This document shows, one piece after another, positions 24,466-32,929 of a stretch of DNA of 64,000 nucleotides. Numbering within the stretch: the first letter of the stretch is position 1; each line of letters begins with the position of its first letter. This DNA is from Pontibacter mangrovi (GTDB lineage Bacteria > Bacteroidota > Bacteroidia > Cytophagales > Hymenobacteraceae). Below the pieces are notes generated by a model. It was given only the letters and a program-made list of their open reading frames with translations. It was not told where the DNA came from and did not search any database. The stretch covers positions 1 through 64,000 of the forward strand of contig NZ_VFRQ01000004.1 in the NCBI RefSeq assembly GCF_006385705.1, written 5' to 3'. The position numbers and the translations under genes are program-made.

Positions 24466-25557
24466 ATGAAAACGTGGCTGTTATACTTTCTTCTGTTGTT
24501 GCCGGTTTGCTGCAAACCGCAGCAACTGCTGGCACAGGCCGACACCGCTGCGCTTACAGCTGAAGAACTGCAAAACCCGCTTTTCCTGACCGAGGAGGTG
24601 CTGCGCTTCACGCTCCGGGTAGATATGAACTCACTATTGAAGGACAGGGGAGAGCACCGCAAAGACCACCAGGCGGTCATCACTTATTTAAACCCGGATG
24701 GCACCACTGTGGAGGAGAAGCTGAAGGTGAAAGTTCGGGGCAACCGCCGCCGCGACCCCAGAGTATGCGATTTCCCGCCGCTGCAGCTTAACTTCTCGCG
24801 CAAAACCGTAGCGGGCACTGTTTTCGGGAAGGTGAACAAGCTGAAAATGGTGACGCACTGCCTGAACGACGAATATGTGCTGCGCGAGTTCCTGGTTTAT
24901 AAACTATATAATGTGCTGACGGATACCAGTTTTCGGGCGCGGCTGTGCCAGGTAACGTACCAGGACCAGCGGGGCAAGGGCAAGGAGGAGGTGCGGTATG
25001 CGTTTCTGCTGGAGGACGATGACATTATGGCCGCTCGCCAGAAGGCCGTGGTGATGCCGGAGGAACTGCTGGTGCGCATGGACCGGACAGAGACTATGGC
25101 GATGGCAAAGCTGGCTTTTTTTCAGTTCATGATCGGAAACACGGATTGGTCGGTGCCCTACCGCCACAACATAGACCTGCTGGCATTCCGCGTGGCGGGC
25201 CCACCCGTACCTGTTCCGTTCGATTTTGACTATGCAGGCATTGTGGCCGCTCCCTATGCCACACCGCCGCCAGAGCTTGGCATCACGTCGGTAAGGCAGC
25301 GGCTATTTAGGGGCTATAGTTACCCCGACGAAGTATACGTGCAGGTGCGGGAGTTCTTTAACAGGCGCAGGCCGGCCATTTACAAAGTATACCAAAGTTT
25401 CCCGCTGCTGGACAGGCGCTATATCCGGCAGACCACCAAATACCTCGACCAGTTTTACGAAGTCCTGAACGACTCCAAAGACTTTAACAATGCCTTTGTG
25501 CGGCAAGGGCAGCAGAACGAACGGGTAAGGGTGGTGGTGAAAGGGCTGGAAAAATAA
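24466..25557 (+). CDS. Secreted CotH-like hypothetical protein
   Basis: 363 residues with a signal peptide (MKTWLLYFLLLLPVCC...LLAQA). The body contains LKVKVRGNRRRD, a Lys-Met rich KVNKLKMVTHCLNDEYVLREFLVYK, then FMIGNTDWSVPYRHN and VPVPFDFDYAG. GNTDW...HN and a DFD triplet are placed as in CotH-type secreted kinases, so this may be a distant member. That is an inference from motif order only. It follows the phosphatase-fold gene and could act on the same envelope substrate. Confidence 0.5.
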   Translation: MKTWLLYFLLLLPVCCKPQQLLAQADTAALTAEELQNPLFLTEEVLRFTLRVDMNSLLKDRGEHRKDHQAVITYLNPDGTTVEEKLKVKVRGNRRRDPRVCDFPPLQLNFSRKTVAGTVFGKVNKLKMVTHCLNDEYVLREFLVYKLYNVLTDTSFRARLCQVTYQDQRGKGKEEVRYAFLLEDDDIMAARQKAVVMPEELLVRMDRTETMAMAKLAFFQFMIGNTDWSVPYRHNIDLLAFRVAGPPVPVPFDFDYAGIVAAPYATPPPELGITSVRQRLFRGYSYPDEVYVQVREFFNRRRPAIYKVYQSFPLLDRRYIRQTTKYLDQFYEVLNDSKDFNNAFVRQGQQNERVRVVVKGLEK

Positions 25558-25587
25558 AATCCCTTCCGGCTAATCAGAAGGGATTTT
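25556..25587. terminator. Bidirectional terminator
   Basis: AAAATCCCTTC pairs perfectly with GAAGGGATTTT between the convergent CotH-like and ABC-F genes. Confidence 0.8.
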
Positions 25588-25598
25588 ATACTTTATAC

Positions 25599-27488
25599 TT
25601 ACATCAACTCGGCGAGCTCCAGCCAGCGAAACTCTTTTTCTTCCAGCTGCTCGTTTATACTTTCCAGTTCCGATGCCAGGGCGTGCAGGGTTTCATGGTC
25701 AGTTACGGTGCCGCTGTTCATGGTTTCTATGATCTCCGCTTTGCGGTTTTCCAGCTGCTCAATCTCCTGTTCCAGGCGCTCATACTCCTTTTTCTCGTTA
25801 TAAGTGGCTTTGCGCTTGTTGTTTGGCTGTTCTGGCTTCTTCTCGGCAGCAGGTGCCGGGGCGGCCGCTTTGGCCTCTTCCTGCTCCAGCTTGCCCTGTT
25901 TCTCCTGCTCTTTCTGCCACTCGCGGTAATCGGTGTAGTTGCCGGGGAAGTTGCGGATCTTGCCATCACCCTCAAACACGAACAGGTGCTCCACCAGTCG
26001 GTCCATAAAGTAGCGGTCGTGGCTCACGATGAGCAGGCAGCCGCCGAAGTTCAGCAGGAAGTCCTCCAGGATGTTGAGCGTGATGATGTCCAGGTCGTTG
26101 GTGGGCTCATCAAGGATGAGGAAGTTCGGGTTTTTGATGAGCACGCGCAAGAGCTGCAGGCGGCGCTTTTCGCCGCCGCTCAGCTTGCTTACAAACGTAT
26201 ACTGCTGCGGCGGCGCGAACTGGAAGTGCTGCAGAAACTGGCTCGCCGTGATCACCTCGCCGTTGGCCATCTCCACCACCTCGGCTATTTCCTTCACAAT
26301 GTCGATCACGCGCTGGTCTTCCTTATACTCCAGCTCATCCTGGGTATAGTAGCCGAAAACAGTAGTCTGGCCAGCGTCAATGATACCTGCATCCGGCTGC
26401 AGCTTGCCCGTGAGCATGTTCAGGAACGTGGATTTGCCGGCTCCGTTTGGACCAACAATGCCAATGCGGTCCTTCTTCTTAAACACATAGCTGAAGTCGT
26501 CCACGATCTTCTTCTCGCCAAAAGATTTAGAGATATGGTCTACCTCGATGATCTTACCGCCCTGGCGCGTGGTCTTTACCGACAGCTCCAGCTGCGGGCC
26601 AGCGGTTTTCTTGGCGGCTTTCTCCTTCAGTTCCTCAAAGGCATCCACTCTATACTTGGCCTTGGTGCCACGGGCCTTCGGCTGCCGTCTTATCCAGTCC
26701 AGCTCCTTGCGCATCAGGTTGCGGGCCTTCTCGGTTTCGGCGGCGGCAGATAGCTCGCGCTCGGCTTTCTTCTCCAGGAAATAGCTGTAGTTGCCCTTGT
26801 AAGTATAAATCTCGCCGTTGTCGAGCTCCGCGATCTCGTTAGCCACCTTATCCAGGAAATAGCGGTCGTGGGTTACCATTAGCAGCGTGGTGTTCTGCGT
26901 GCTCAGCATCCCCTCCAGCCACTCAATCGTGTCCAGGTCCAGGTGGTTGGTGGGCTCGTCGAGTATGAGCATGTCCGGTTCCTCTATCAGCACACGGGCC
27001 ATGGCCACCCGCTTGCGCTGCCCGCCGGAGAGGCTCTTGATCGGCACATCCAGGTTGTTGATGCCCAGCTTGGAGAGGATCTGCTTCACCTTCACCTCAA
27101 AGTCCCAGGCCTGCAGCTCGTCCATGCGCTCCATGAGTTTCTGCATTTTCTCGGCGCCGGTGTTTGGGTTGGCGATGGCGGCCTCATAGTCCTTTATCAG
27201 CTGCAGCGTGTCGTTCTGCATCGAGAAAATGGTCTGCTGCACGGTCAGCTCTTCGTCGAACTCCGGGTTTTGGCCCAGGTAGCCGATGCTCACCTCTTTG
27301 CGCACGCTCACGCTGCCCTCGTCGGGCGGCAGCTTGCCGGCCAGTATGTTGAGCAGGGTGGTTTTTCCGGAGCCGTTTACGCCCACCAGCACCACGCGCT
27401 GCCCCTGGCTGATGCCAAAGTTCAGGTTCTTGAAAAGCCAGCGGTCGCCGAAGCTTTTGGATATATTCTCAGCTGATAAGTAATTCAT
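25599..27488 (-). CDS. ABC-F family ATPase (Uup-like)
   Basis: 629 residues, two ABC domains on one chain and no membrane domain. First Walker A GVNGSGKTTLL, signature LSGGQRKRVAMAR and LILDEPTNHLD; second Walker A GPNGAGKST, signature LSGGEKRRLQLLR and LILDEPTNDLD. The linker between domains is about 80 residues and basic; the C terminus is an Ala/Pro/Lys-rich spacer followed by a coiled coil, as in Uup. ABC-F proteins act on the ribosome or on DNA/rRNA structures. A resistance role cannot be excluded but the C-terminal coiled coil points to Uup. Confidence 0.85.
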   Translation of the reverse strand: MNYLSAENISKSFGDRWLFKNLNFGISQGQRVVLVGVNGSGKTTLLNILAGKLPPDEGSVSVRKEVSIGYLGQNPEFDEELTVQQTIFSMQNDTLQLIKDYEAAIANPNTGAEKMQKLMERMDELQAWDFEVKVKQILSKLGINNLDVPIKSLSGGQRKRVAMARVLIEEPDMLILDEPTNHLDLDTIEWLEGMLSTQNTTLLMVTHDRYFLDKVANEIAELDNGEIYTYKGNYSYFLEKKAERELSAAAETEKARNLMRKELDWIRRQPKARGTKAKYRVDAFEELKEKAAKKTAGPQLELSVKTTRQGGKIIEVDHISKSFGEKKIVDDFSYVFKKKDRIGIVGPNGAGKSTFLNMLTGKLQPDAGIIDAGQTTVFGYYTQDELEYKEDQRVIDIVKEIAEVVEMANGEVITASQFLQHFQFAPPQQYTFVSKLSGGEKRRLQLLRVLIKNPNFLILDEPTNDLDIITLNILEDFLLNFGGCLLIVSHDRYFMDRLVEHLFVFEGDGKIRNFPGNYTDYREWQKEQEKQGKLEQEEAKAAAPAPAAEKKPEQPNNKRKATYNEKKEYERLEQEIEQLENRKAEIIETMNSGTVTDHETLHALASELESINEQLEEKEFRWLELAELM

Positions 27489-27555
27489 ACTACAAAGTTA
27501 GCGATGTGCCGACACAAAAGATAATGCAGCAGCTACAAAACAGGCAAGTATAAAA

Positions 27556-27582
27556 AAAGGCCGGCCTTGCGGGCCAGCCTTT
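27556..27582 (-). terminator. Terminator after the SPW gene
   Basis: AAAGGC-CGGCC pairs with GGCC-A-GCCTTT (one bulge) and is followed on the minus strand by a T-run. Confidence 0.65.
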
Positions 27583-27604
27583 CCGTAGCTTTTAAAGTTT
27601 GTTT

Positions 27605-27994
27605 TTAATGGATAGTCTCCTGCGTGGCGTGGCGCCTGGCGAAAGACTCGCTCGGTTTGCGGTGCGTGGTAAGCGAGGCAAGTATGGCAAACACACCACC
27701 GATGAGGTGCGGCATAAATACGCGGTCTGCAAAGTTAAATATCCACGGCGACAGGGCCAGAATCACACCCAGGCCAAAATCCACCATCAGGTGCGACTGC
27801 ATCGGTATCTTGTGCACCAGGCCTACCTCAAAATCTGTCATCACGGTCATTAGCAACGTAGCTATACCTGCTATCACTATTGTCCAGGTTGCCCAACTGG
27901 CATCCGAAAAATCGAAAAGCCAGGGGGCGGCTATAAAAATAAGCCCTACCACATAATCCAGTATCCCGTGAAAACGGGTCGGAATAAATCTCAT
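27605..27994 (-). CDS. SPW-repeat membrane protein
   Basis: 129 residues with four hydrophobic helices arranged as two similar halves. The SPW-type motifs are APWLF at 23-27 and SPWIF at 82-86; the N terminus FHGILDYVVGLIFIAAP is typical of the family. It is an inner-membrane protein of unknown function. The C terminus is a short basic cytosolic tail with several His and Arg residues. Confidence 0.8.
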   Translation of the reverse strand: MRFIPTRFHGILDYVVGLIFIAAPWLFDFSDASWATWTIVIAGIATLLMTVMTDFEVGLVHKIPMQSHLMVDFGLGVILALSPWIFNFADRVFMPHLIGGVFAILASLTTHRKPSESFARRHATQETIH

Positions 27995-28084
27995 AATAAT
28001 CCTCCTTTCGTACTTAGTTTACAGTGTTTTATACGGCACGGAGCGGAATAGTATGAAAAAATGATGCAATTTTTGAGGGAATGG

Positions 28085-28588
28085 CTATTCGTTTACGACC
28101 AAGGCGCGGGCAAAGTAATCGTGCAGCATTTGGCTGCGGCGCGAGTTTACCATCAGTATAAAGCCAAGGCCAAAGGGCAGCAGCGACAGGATTTTGCCGA
28201 AGTAGCGCAGGTTAGCCTGTGCAAATGTTACAGGTTTGCCGCGCAGGTCGGTTACCCGCAGGCCAAGCGTAAACTTGCCAATGGTAGCCTGTTTCTGCGA
28301 CGACTCCAGCAAGGTATAGTATGCCCAGTGAATGATCGGGAAGTATGGGTTCAGGAACATGACTTTAGCCACCAGCAGGAGCTCCGCCATGTTAAAGCCG
28401 TTCAGGGCCAGGTGGTTCCACGACTCAAACTCATCGGGCACAACGCCCAGGCCATAGGCAATGAAGGTATAGGAAAACACCAGGAGGGTCGTGTCTACCA
28501 GAAAAGAAACCAGGCGCGCCGAAAGTGTTCCGTAAAGGGGTGACCGTTTTACAGTAGGGGCAGACGGAAGAATATAGGTGCTTTGCAT
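28085..28588 (-). CDS. RDD family membrane protein
   Basis: 167 residues from the ATG at 28588; the extension to 28642 adds a basic stretch not needed by the fold. ARLVSFLVDTTLLVF holds the R and first D of the RDD motif, and SKGKTLGL-type region appears as ATIGKFTLGLRVTDLRGKPVT. About three transmembrane helices. Family members are small transporters or membrane proteins of uncertain role. Probably monocistronic. Confidence 0.75.
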   Translation of the reverse strand: MQSTYILPSAPTVKRSPLYGTLSARLVSFLVDTTLLVFSYTFIAYGLGVVPDEFESWNHLALNGFNMAELLLVAKVMFLNPYFPIIHWAYYTLLESSQKQATIGKFTLGLRVTDLRGKPVTFAQANLRYFGKILSLLPFGLGFILMVNSRRSQMLHDYFARALVVNE

Positions 28589-28912
28589 GGCTATAGGGCG
28601 TTTAAAGAGTTTGTGGCGCGGCGGCCAGTTCTTCGTTATCAACTTTCCGTGGTCAGGAACACCTTTGGCAAGGATAGCACCCTGGTGGAGTGCTACAGTG
28701 GCGTAAAACTTTTATAAAAATAAAATATTATTGTTTATCAACAAACTTTTTGCAGTTTATTTATTCAGAGCGATTTATGTTTGTATGTATTTTGTTGCTA
28801 ATATAACTTTTCGGTGTAAAGCATGATTCAAAAAGGTTACAAAACTTGGTGAATGTATATTTTGAGAGGGTGAATGACACAACTATTCAGCTAATCGTTA
28901 ATTTAGCCTGAG
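28589..28912. promoter_or_regulatory. Divergent promoter region; candidate murI promoter
   Basis: 324 bp between the divergent RDD gene and murI, AT-rich from 28710 on. TTTG at 28780-28783 and TAACTTTT at 28804-28811, 20 bases apart, resemble the Bacteroidota promoter (TTTG ... TAnnTTTG), about 100 bp before the murI ATG. Nothing else stands out. Confidence 0.35.
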
Positions 28913-29728
28913 ATGAAGGAAGAAAAAAGAGACAGACCTATCGGTATTTTTGATAGTGGAATTGGAGGCTTGACTGTGGCTCAGGCGATTATAAACCTGC
29001 TGCCCAACGAGCGCATCGTATACTTCGGCGACACAGCCCACTTGCCCTACGGCGACAAGTCCACGGCGGCCATACAAGCCTACGCGGTTAAGATCTGCGA
29101 CCTGCTGATCAGGCAGAACTGCAAGGTTATACTTATCGCCTGCAACTCGGCCTCGGCGGCAGCCTATGAACTGGTGAAGGAGTATGTGGGCAGCAAAGCC
29201 AAAGTGCTGAACGTGATTGATCCGACGGTGCAGTACGTAGGCCAAACCTACCCGCATAAAACCATAGGGCTGATCGGAACGAAGCAAACCGTGAACTCCA
29301 ACGTGTACCGCAAAAAGGTAGATGAGTTGGACAAGGGCATAACTCTGAAGTCGGTGGCCACGCCGCTGCTGGCCGCCATGATAGAGGAAGGCTTTTTTAA
29401 CGACTCCATTTCCGAAAGTGTGATCAACGCTTACCTTTCCGACCCGCAGTTGCAGGGGATTGAGGCACTTATTCTGGGCTGCACGCACTACCCGCTCATC
29501 AAAAAGCAGATTGAAAAGTATTATGGAGGGCAGGTAGATGTGCTGGATGCCAGCCAGATTGTGGCGCAGCAGGTAAAAGATTACCTGGAGCAGCACGGCC
29601 TTTTGGCCAAAGAGCGCTCCGGCGACCACCACTTCTACGTCTCCGACTTTACCCGCTCTTTCGAGGAAAGCACCCGCATCTTCTTCAAGCGCAAAGTGCA
29701 CCTGGAGCATTACCCGCTGTGGGAGTAG
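28913..29728 (+). CDS. murI: Glutamate racemase
   Basis: 271 residues; converts L- to D-glutamate for peptidoglycan. FDSGIGGLT contains the conserved Asp14, and the two catalytic cysteines are Cys77 (LIACNSASA) and Cys190 (LGCTHYP). Full length. It is a single gene: a 345-bp gap packed with repeats separates it from the complex I genes. Confidence 0.95.
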   Translation: MKEEKRDRPIGIFDSGIGGLTVAQAIINLLPNERIVYFGDTAHLPYGDKSTAAIQAYAVKICDLLIRQNCKVILIACNSASAAAYELVKEYVGSKAKVLNVIDPTVQYVGQTYPHKTIGLIGTKQTVNSNVYRKKVDELDKGITLKSVATPLLAAMIEEGFFNDSISESVINAYLSDPQLQGIEALILGCTHYPLIKKQIEKYYGGQVDVLDASQIVAQQVKDYLEQHGLLAKERSGDHHFYVSDFTRSFEESTRIFFKRKVHLEHYPLWE

Positions 29729-29787
29729 GGGGAGATAGAAAGTTAGAGATTTAGAAAGTTAAAGAGTTAGAAAGTGTTTGTTTGTAG

Positions 29788-29807
29788 GGACAGGTCGCGA
29801 CCTGTCC
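29788..29807. repeat. Perfect 20-bp palindrome
   Basis: GGACAGGTCGCGACCTGTCC reads the same on both strands. It lies in the 345-bp gap 29729-30073, which also holds a short tandem-like AGTTAGAAAG stretch, a REP copy and a further repeat. Similar GGTCGCGACC palindromes are common dispersed repeats in bacteria. Confidence 0.7.
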
Positions 29808-29829
29808 GCACGATAGCCTAAACCTTCTA

Positions 29830-29849
29830 GCGCAAGCGTCCGCTTGTGC
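29830..29849. repeat. REP-like palindrome copy
   Basis: GCGCAAGCGTCCGCTTGTGC, a single copy of the family found in pairs at 10182-10260 and 32001-32064. Confidence 0.8.
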
Positions 29850-29975
29850 TGCCGCAGTATAAAGAGTTTCCCTCCTTCACCAAGCCTAATATCCAGGACC
29901 TGTTCCAGGAGAGGGGCAGGGGGCGGCATGGCGGATAATCCTAAAAGTCGAATTTAACCCACTTGATCACTGGTC

Positions 29976-30018
29976 TAAAATCCTGTCCATCCCTTAATCC
30001 CTAAATCCTGATTCTGAC
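29976..30018. repeat. Dispersed AAATCCTG repeat
   Basis: Reads AAAATCCTGTCCATCC, then TTAATCC and AAATCCTGATTCTGAC. The inverted form occurs at 36025-36062 (GATCAGGATTTTCAGG, then AGGATTGACAGGATTT). Both lie at edges of complex I genes. Confidence 0.6.
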
Positions 30019-30073
30019 AAAATTCAATTCTCCGAATTTAACCCTACCTTTGCGGGAATAAAAACAAACGCCT

Positions 30074-31177
30074 ATGCTCGCTTTTCTGCTGACTTTGGGG
30101 GCCTTGCTGGGAGTGGTGATTGTGCTGGCCTATGCCGAGCGCAAGGTGGCCGCTTTTATGCAGGACCGCATGGGGCCTACCGAGGCGGGGCCGCAGGGCT
30201 CGCTGCAGGCGGTGGCCGACGTGCTGAAGCTGCTGCAGAAAGAAGACATTGTGCCCGCCGCCGCCGATAAGAAGCTGTTCAAGCTGGCGCCCATCCTCAT
30301 TTTCGCGGCCGTTTTCGCTGGCTTTGCCGTCATTCCGTTTACGCCGGCCCTGGTGCCGGCCGGGATCGGTATCGGCGTATTTTACCTGCTGGCCATCGTG
30401 TCGCTGGATGTGGTGGGGCTGCTGATGGCAGGCTGGGGCTCGAATAACAAGTATGCCATGCTGGGGGCGATGCGCTCGGTGGCGCAGATCGTGTCGTATG
30501 AGATTCCGGCCGGGCTGGCTATACTTTCGGCGGTGATGGTTTGCCAGTCGTTGGATTTCCAGGAGATCAGCTACCAACAAGGTGCTTTGATGAACCAGTT
30601 TCCGGGGCTGGAGTATGAGATGAACTGGCTATTCGGTATCGAGGCGCTGGGTATCAATACCACCACCATTGGCGGTATCACCACCTGGAACATTTTCCGG
30701 GCGCCCATACTTCTGGTAGCCTTTGTGATCTACTTTATCGCCTCGCTGGCCGAGAGCAACCGCGCCCCGTTCGATATTCCGGAGGCGGAGTCGGAGCTGG
30801 TGGCAGGTTTTCACGTAGAATATTCAGGCTTCCGGTTTGCGGTGCTGTTTCTGGCCGAGTATAGTATGATGGTGCTGGTATGCCTGGTGGCTGTAGTATT
30901 GTTTCTGGGCAGCTGGAACACGCCTTTGCCGAACATCGGCCCTGTGGCGCTGGCCTACTGGACCTCCGGCACGGCAGGAGAAGTATCAAGTATAGGTTGG
31001 GGCATCTTCTGGCTCCTGAGCAAAACCTTTGTGCTGCTGTTCCTGCAGCTGCAGCTCCGCTGGACGTACCCGCGCCTGCGCGTGGACCAGCTCATGCACC
31101 TGTGCTGGAAAGTGCTGACGCCCATTGCCTTGGCTGTTGTATTGATAGCCGGTATTTGGCGGTTGTTGATGATATGA
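30074..31177 (+). CDS. nuoH: NADH-quinone oxidoreductase subunit H
   Basis: 367 residues, about eight membrane helices. AERKVAAFMQDRMGP, LLQKEDIVPAAADK and ESNRAPFDIPEAESELVAGFHVEYSG are the quinone-site loops of NuoH. It is the first gene of the nuo set here; murI lies upstream, so nuoA-G are not adjacent. It joins the peripheral arm to the membrane arm of complex I. Confidence 0.95.
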   Translation: MLAFLLTLGALLGVVIVLAYAERKVAAFMQDRMGPTEAGPQGSLQAVADVLKLLQKEDIVPAAADKKLFKLAPILIFAAVFAGFAVIPFTPALVPAGIGIGVFYLLAIVSLDVVGLLMAGWGSNNKYAMLGAMRSVAQIVSYEIPAGLAILSAVMVCQSLDFQEISYQQGALMNQFPGLEYEMNWLFGIEALGINTTTIGGITTWNIFRAPILLVAFVIYFIASLAESNRAPFDIPEAESELVAGFHVEYSGFRFAVLFLAEYSMMVLVCLVAVVLFLGSWNTPLPNIGPVALAYWTSGTAGEVSSIGWGIFWLLSKTFVLLFLQLQLRWTYPRLRVDQLMHLCWKVLTPIALAVVLIAGIWRLLMI

Positions 31178-31183
31178 TTTTAG

Positions 31184-31287
31184 TGTCATTTCGAGTACTC
31201 TTGAGGCGAGAGCCGAAAAGAGCCAGCGCAGCTGTGAGAAATCTATCTGGAATTCTAAATAGATCTCTCATTACATTCGAGATGACA
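31184..31287. repeat. MITE-like element, copy 1 (104 bp)
   Basis: Begins TGTCATTTCGAG and ends TTCGAGATGACA. The interior GAGTACTCTTGAGGCGAGAG then CCGAAAAGAGCCAGCG is almost the same as in 41540-41647. It sits 6 bp after the nuoH stop. No ORF inside. Confidence 0.75.
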
Positions 31288-31302
31288 GAACTATAGAACT
31301 AA

Positions 31303-31332
31303 TTCCCCTCCTCGGAGGGGTTAGGGGTGGGT
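31303..31332. repeat. G-rich palindrome with GGGTGGG tail
   Basis: TTCCCCTCCTCGGAGGGG followed by TTAGGGGTGGGTT. It has the same plan (C/G palindrome plus G-rich extension) as the ends of the DUF559 unit at 9081-9526 and as the cores of 4156-4280 and 22008-22132. Confidence 0.6.
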
Positions 31333-31351
31333 TAACACTCCACATAAGATT

Positions 31352-31957
31352 ATGGAGCAAAAAGCCATAAAACATAAAACCGGTTTCTGGTACGTGGTGA
31401 AGTCGCTGCTGAGCGGCCTGGGTTTGACGTGGAAGCACTTCAAAAACGCCCGCAACCGCCGCACGCCGGAGTATGTGTCGGACGAGAACTACTTTAAGCA
31501 GCCTGATGGCATGGCAACGCTGAAGTATCCGTACGAGGCCATTCCTGTGCCCGACAACGGCCGCTACCGCCTGCACAACGAGATCGACGACTGCATTGTC
31601 TGCGACCTCTGCGCCAAAGTATGCCCGGTCAACTGCATCACCATTGAGTCGGTGAAGGCTACGGAGGATATCGGCACCACATCAGACGGCACCAAGAAGC
31701 GCCTCTACGCACCGGTGTTCGATATCGACATGGCCAAGTGCTGCTACTGCGGCCTCTGCACCACCGTCTGCCCCACCGACTGCATCACCATGACGCCGGT
31801 GTACGATTTCTCGGAAGTAGACATCAAGAACATGGTCTACCACTTCACCGACCTCAGCCCGGAGCAGGCCGAGGAGAAGAAGCTGCTGCTGGCAAAGCAG
31901 CAGGAGGAAATGGCGGCAGCCAAGGCAGCTGCGCTGGCAGCGAGGAAACAAGGTTAA
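31352..31957 (+). CDS. nuoI: NADH-quinone oxidoreductase subunit I
   Basis: 201 residues. It carries the two 4Fe-4S clusters (N6a/N6b) that pass electrons toward quinone. The first cysteine set is at 81, 84, 87, 91 (CIVCDLCAKVCP); the second at 130, 133, 136, 140. The N terminus has the membrane-contacting helix KSLLSGLGLTWKHF and the C terminus is an Ala/Lys/Gln-rich helix longer than in E. coli. Separated from nuoH by 174 bp that are mostly repeats. Confidence 0.95.
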   Translation: MEQKAIKHKTGFWYVVKSLLSGLGLTWKHFKNARNRRTPEYVSDENYFKQPDGMATLKYPYEAIPVPDNGRYRLHNEIDDCIVCDLCAKVCPVNCITIESVKATEDIGTTSDGTKKRLYAPVFDIDMAKCCYCGLCTTVCPTDCITMTPVYDFSEVDIKNMVYHFTDLSPEQAEEKKLLLAKQQEEMAAAKAAALAARKQG

Positions 31958-32000
31958 TTGTTAAATTGCTGCATTGTTAAATTGTTAAAAGAAAGACATA

Positions 32001-32064
32001 GCGCAAGCGTCCGCTTGTGCTGCTGCAAGGAGCTAAAAAAGGCACAAGCGGACGCTTGCGCCAG
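32001..32064. repeat. Paired REP-like palindromes inside the nuo cluster
   Basis: GCGCAAGCGTCCGCTTGTGC at 32001-32020 and its inverse at 32042-32061, 21 nt apart, between nuoI and nuoJ. Folded in RNA they would form a strong hairpin within the transcript, which might shield or separate the two halves of the message. Confidence 0.85.
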
Positions 32065-32097
32065 AAGACTAACAACGAACAACGAATAACTGAAACC

Positions 32098-32610
32098 GTG
32101 CTTTTCTACCTCTTCGCCATACTTGCCATACTATCTGCAGCCTACATGGTGCTGACGCGCAACCTGCTGTATGCGGGCTTTTCGCTGCTGATCACGCTGC
32201 TGAGTGTGGCCGGTATTTACGTGTTGCTGTTCGCTGATTTTATCGCCGTTACGCAGCTGATGGTGTATGTGGGCGGGGTGCTGGTGCTCATACTTTTCGG
32301 CATCATGCTCAGCAGCCGCGTGCACGACAAGTCGGTGCTGTCGGAGAGCGTGAACAAAGTATGGGGAACGCTGGTGGCCGGGCTTATACTGGTGGGCTTG
32401 AGCTATACTATATTGAAGGCGAATATCAGCGCGCTGCCGTGGCTGCAAACCACGCAACTAGATGTGTTGGGAAACCAGAAAAGTACGGTGCAAAGTATAG
32501 GCATCAAGCTGATGACGGATGTGGTGGTGCCGTTTGAGCTGGCCTCGCTGCTGCTGCTCGTCGCCCTGATGGGGGCCGCCTACATCGCCACCGACAAACA
32601 GAAAGTATAA
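32098..32610 (+). CDS. nuoJ: NADH-quinone oxidoreductase subunit J
   Basis: 170 residues from the GTG at 32098, which is where the first membrane helix (LFYLFAILAILSAAYMVL) begins; an upstream in-frame reading from 32017 runs through the REP pair and is rejected. Five hydrophobic helices; the family signature LLYAGFSLLITLLSVAGIYVLL-type region and FIAVTQLMVYVGGVLVL are present. Stop to nuoK start is 2 bp. Confidence 0.92.
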   Translation: MLFYLFAILAILSAAYMVLTRNLLYAGFSLLITLLSVAGIYVLLFADFIAVTQLMVYVGGVLVLILFGIMLSSRVHDKSVLSESVNKVWGTLVAGLILVGLSYTILKANISALPWLQTTQLDVLGNQKSTVQSIGIKLMTDVVVPFELASLLLLVALMGAAYIATDKQKV

Positions 32611-32612
32611 GT

Positions 32613-32924
32613 ATGGAACAGATCCCGTTAGAGCATATTTTACTCCTGAGCGCCGTGTTGTTCAGCATCGGCATCCTGGCCGTTATCTCCAAGCGCCACG
32701 CGGTGGTGGTGCTGATGGGTATTGAGCTGATCTTCAACGCCGCCAACCTGAACCTGGTGGCTTTCAGTCGGCACGATCCGCAGCTGCTGCAGGGGCAGGT
32801 GTTTTCGCTGTTTGTGATATTGGTGGCCGCCGCCGAGGCTGCCGTGGCGCTGGCCATCGTGCTGCGGGTGTATCAGTATTTTAAAACGGCTAACCTGAAT
32901 CAGATCATAATTCCGGAAAAATAA
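32613..32924 (+). CDS. nuoK: NADH-quinone oxidoreductase subunit K
   Basis: 103 residues, three membrane helices. The conserved glutamates of the proton path are in VLMGIELIFNAANLNLV and in VILVAAAEAAVALAIVL. Its stop is 5 bp before the CDF-like gene, so they are cotranscribed. Confidence 0.95.
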   Translation: MEQIPLEHILLLSAVLFSIGILAVISKRHAVVVLMGIELIFNAANLNLVAFSRHDPQLLQGQVFSLFVILVAAAEAAVALAIVLRVYQYFKTANLNQIIIPEK

Positions 32925-32929
32925 CGGCT

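Noticed and set aside
31184..31287. Insertion sequence remnant with transposase
   Set aside because: No frame longer than a few codons exists within the element; only a MITE-like call is supported.
32017..32097. N-terminal extension of nuoJ
   Set aside because: It reads through the inverted REP copy; the GTG at 32098 sits exactly at the first membrane helix.
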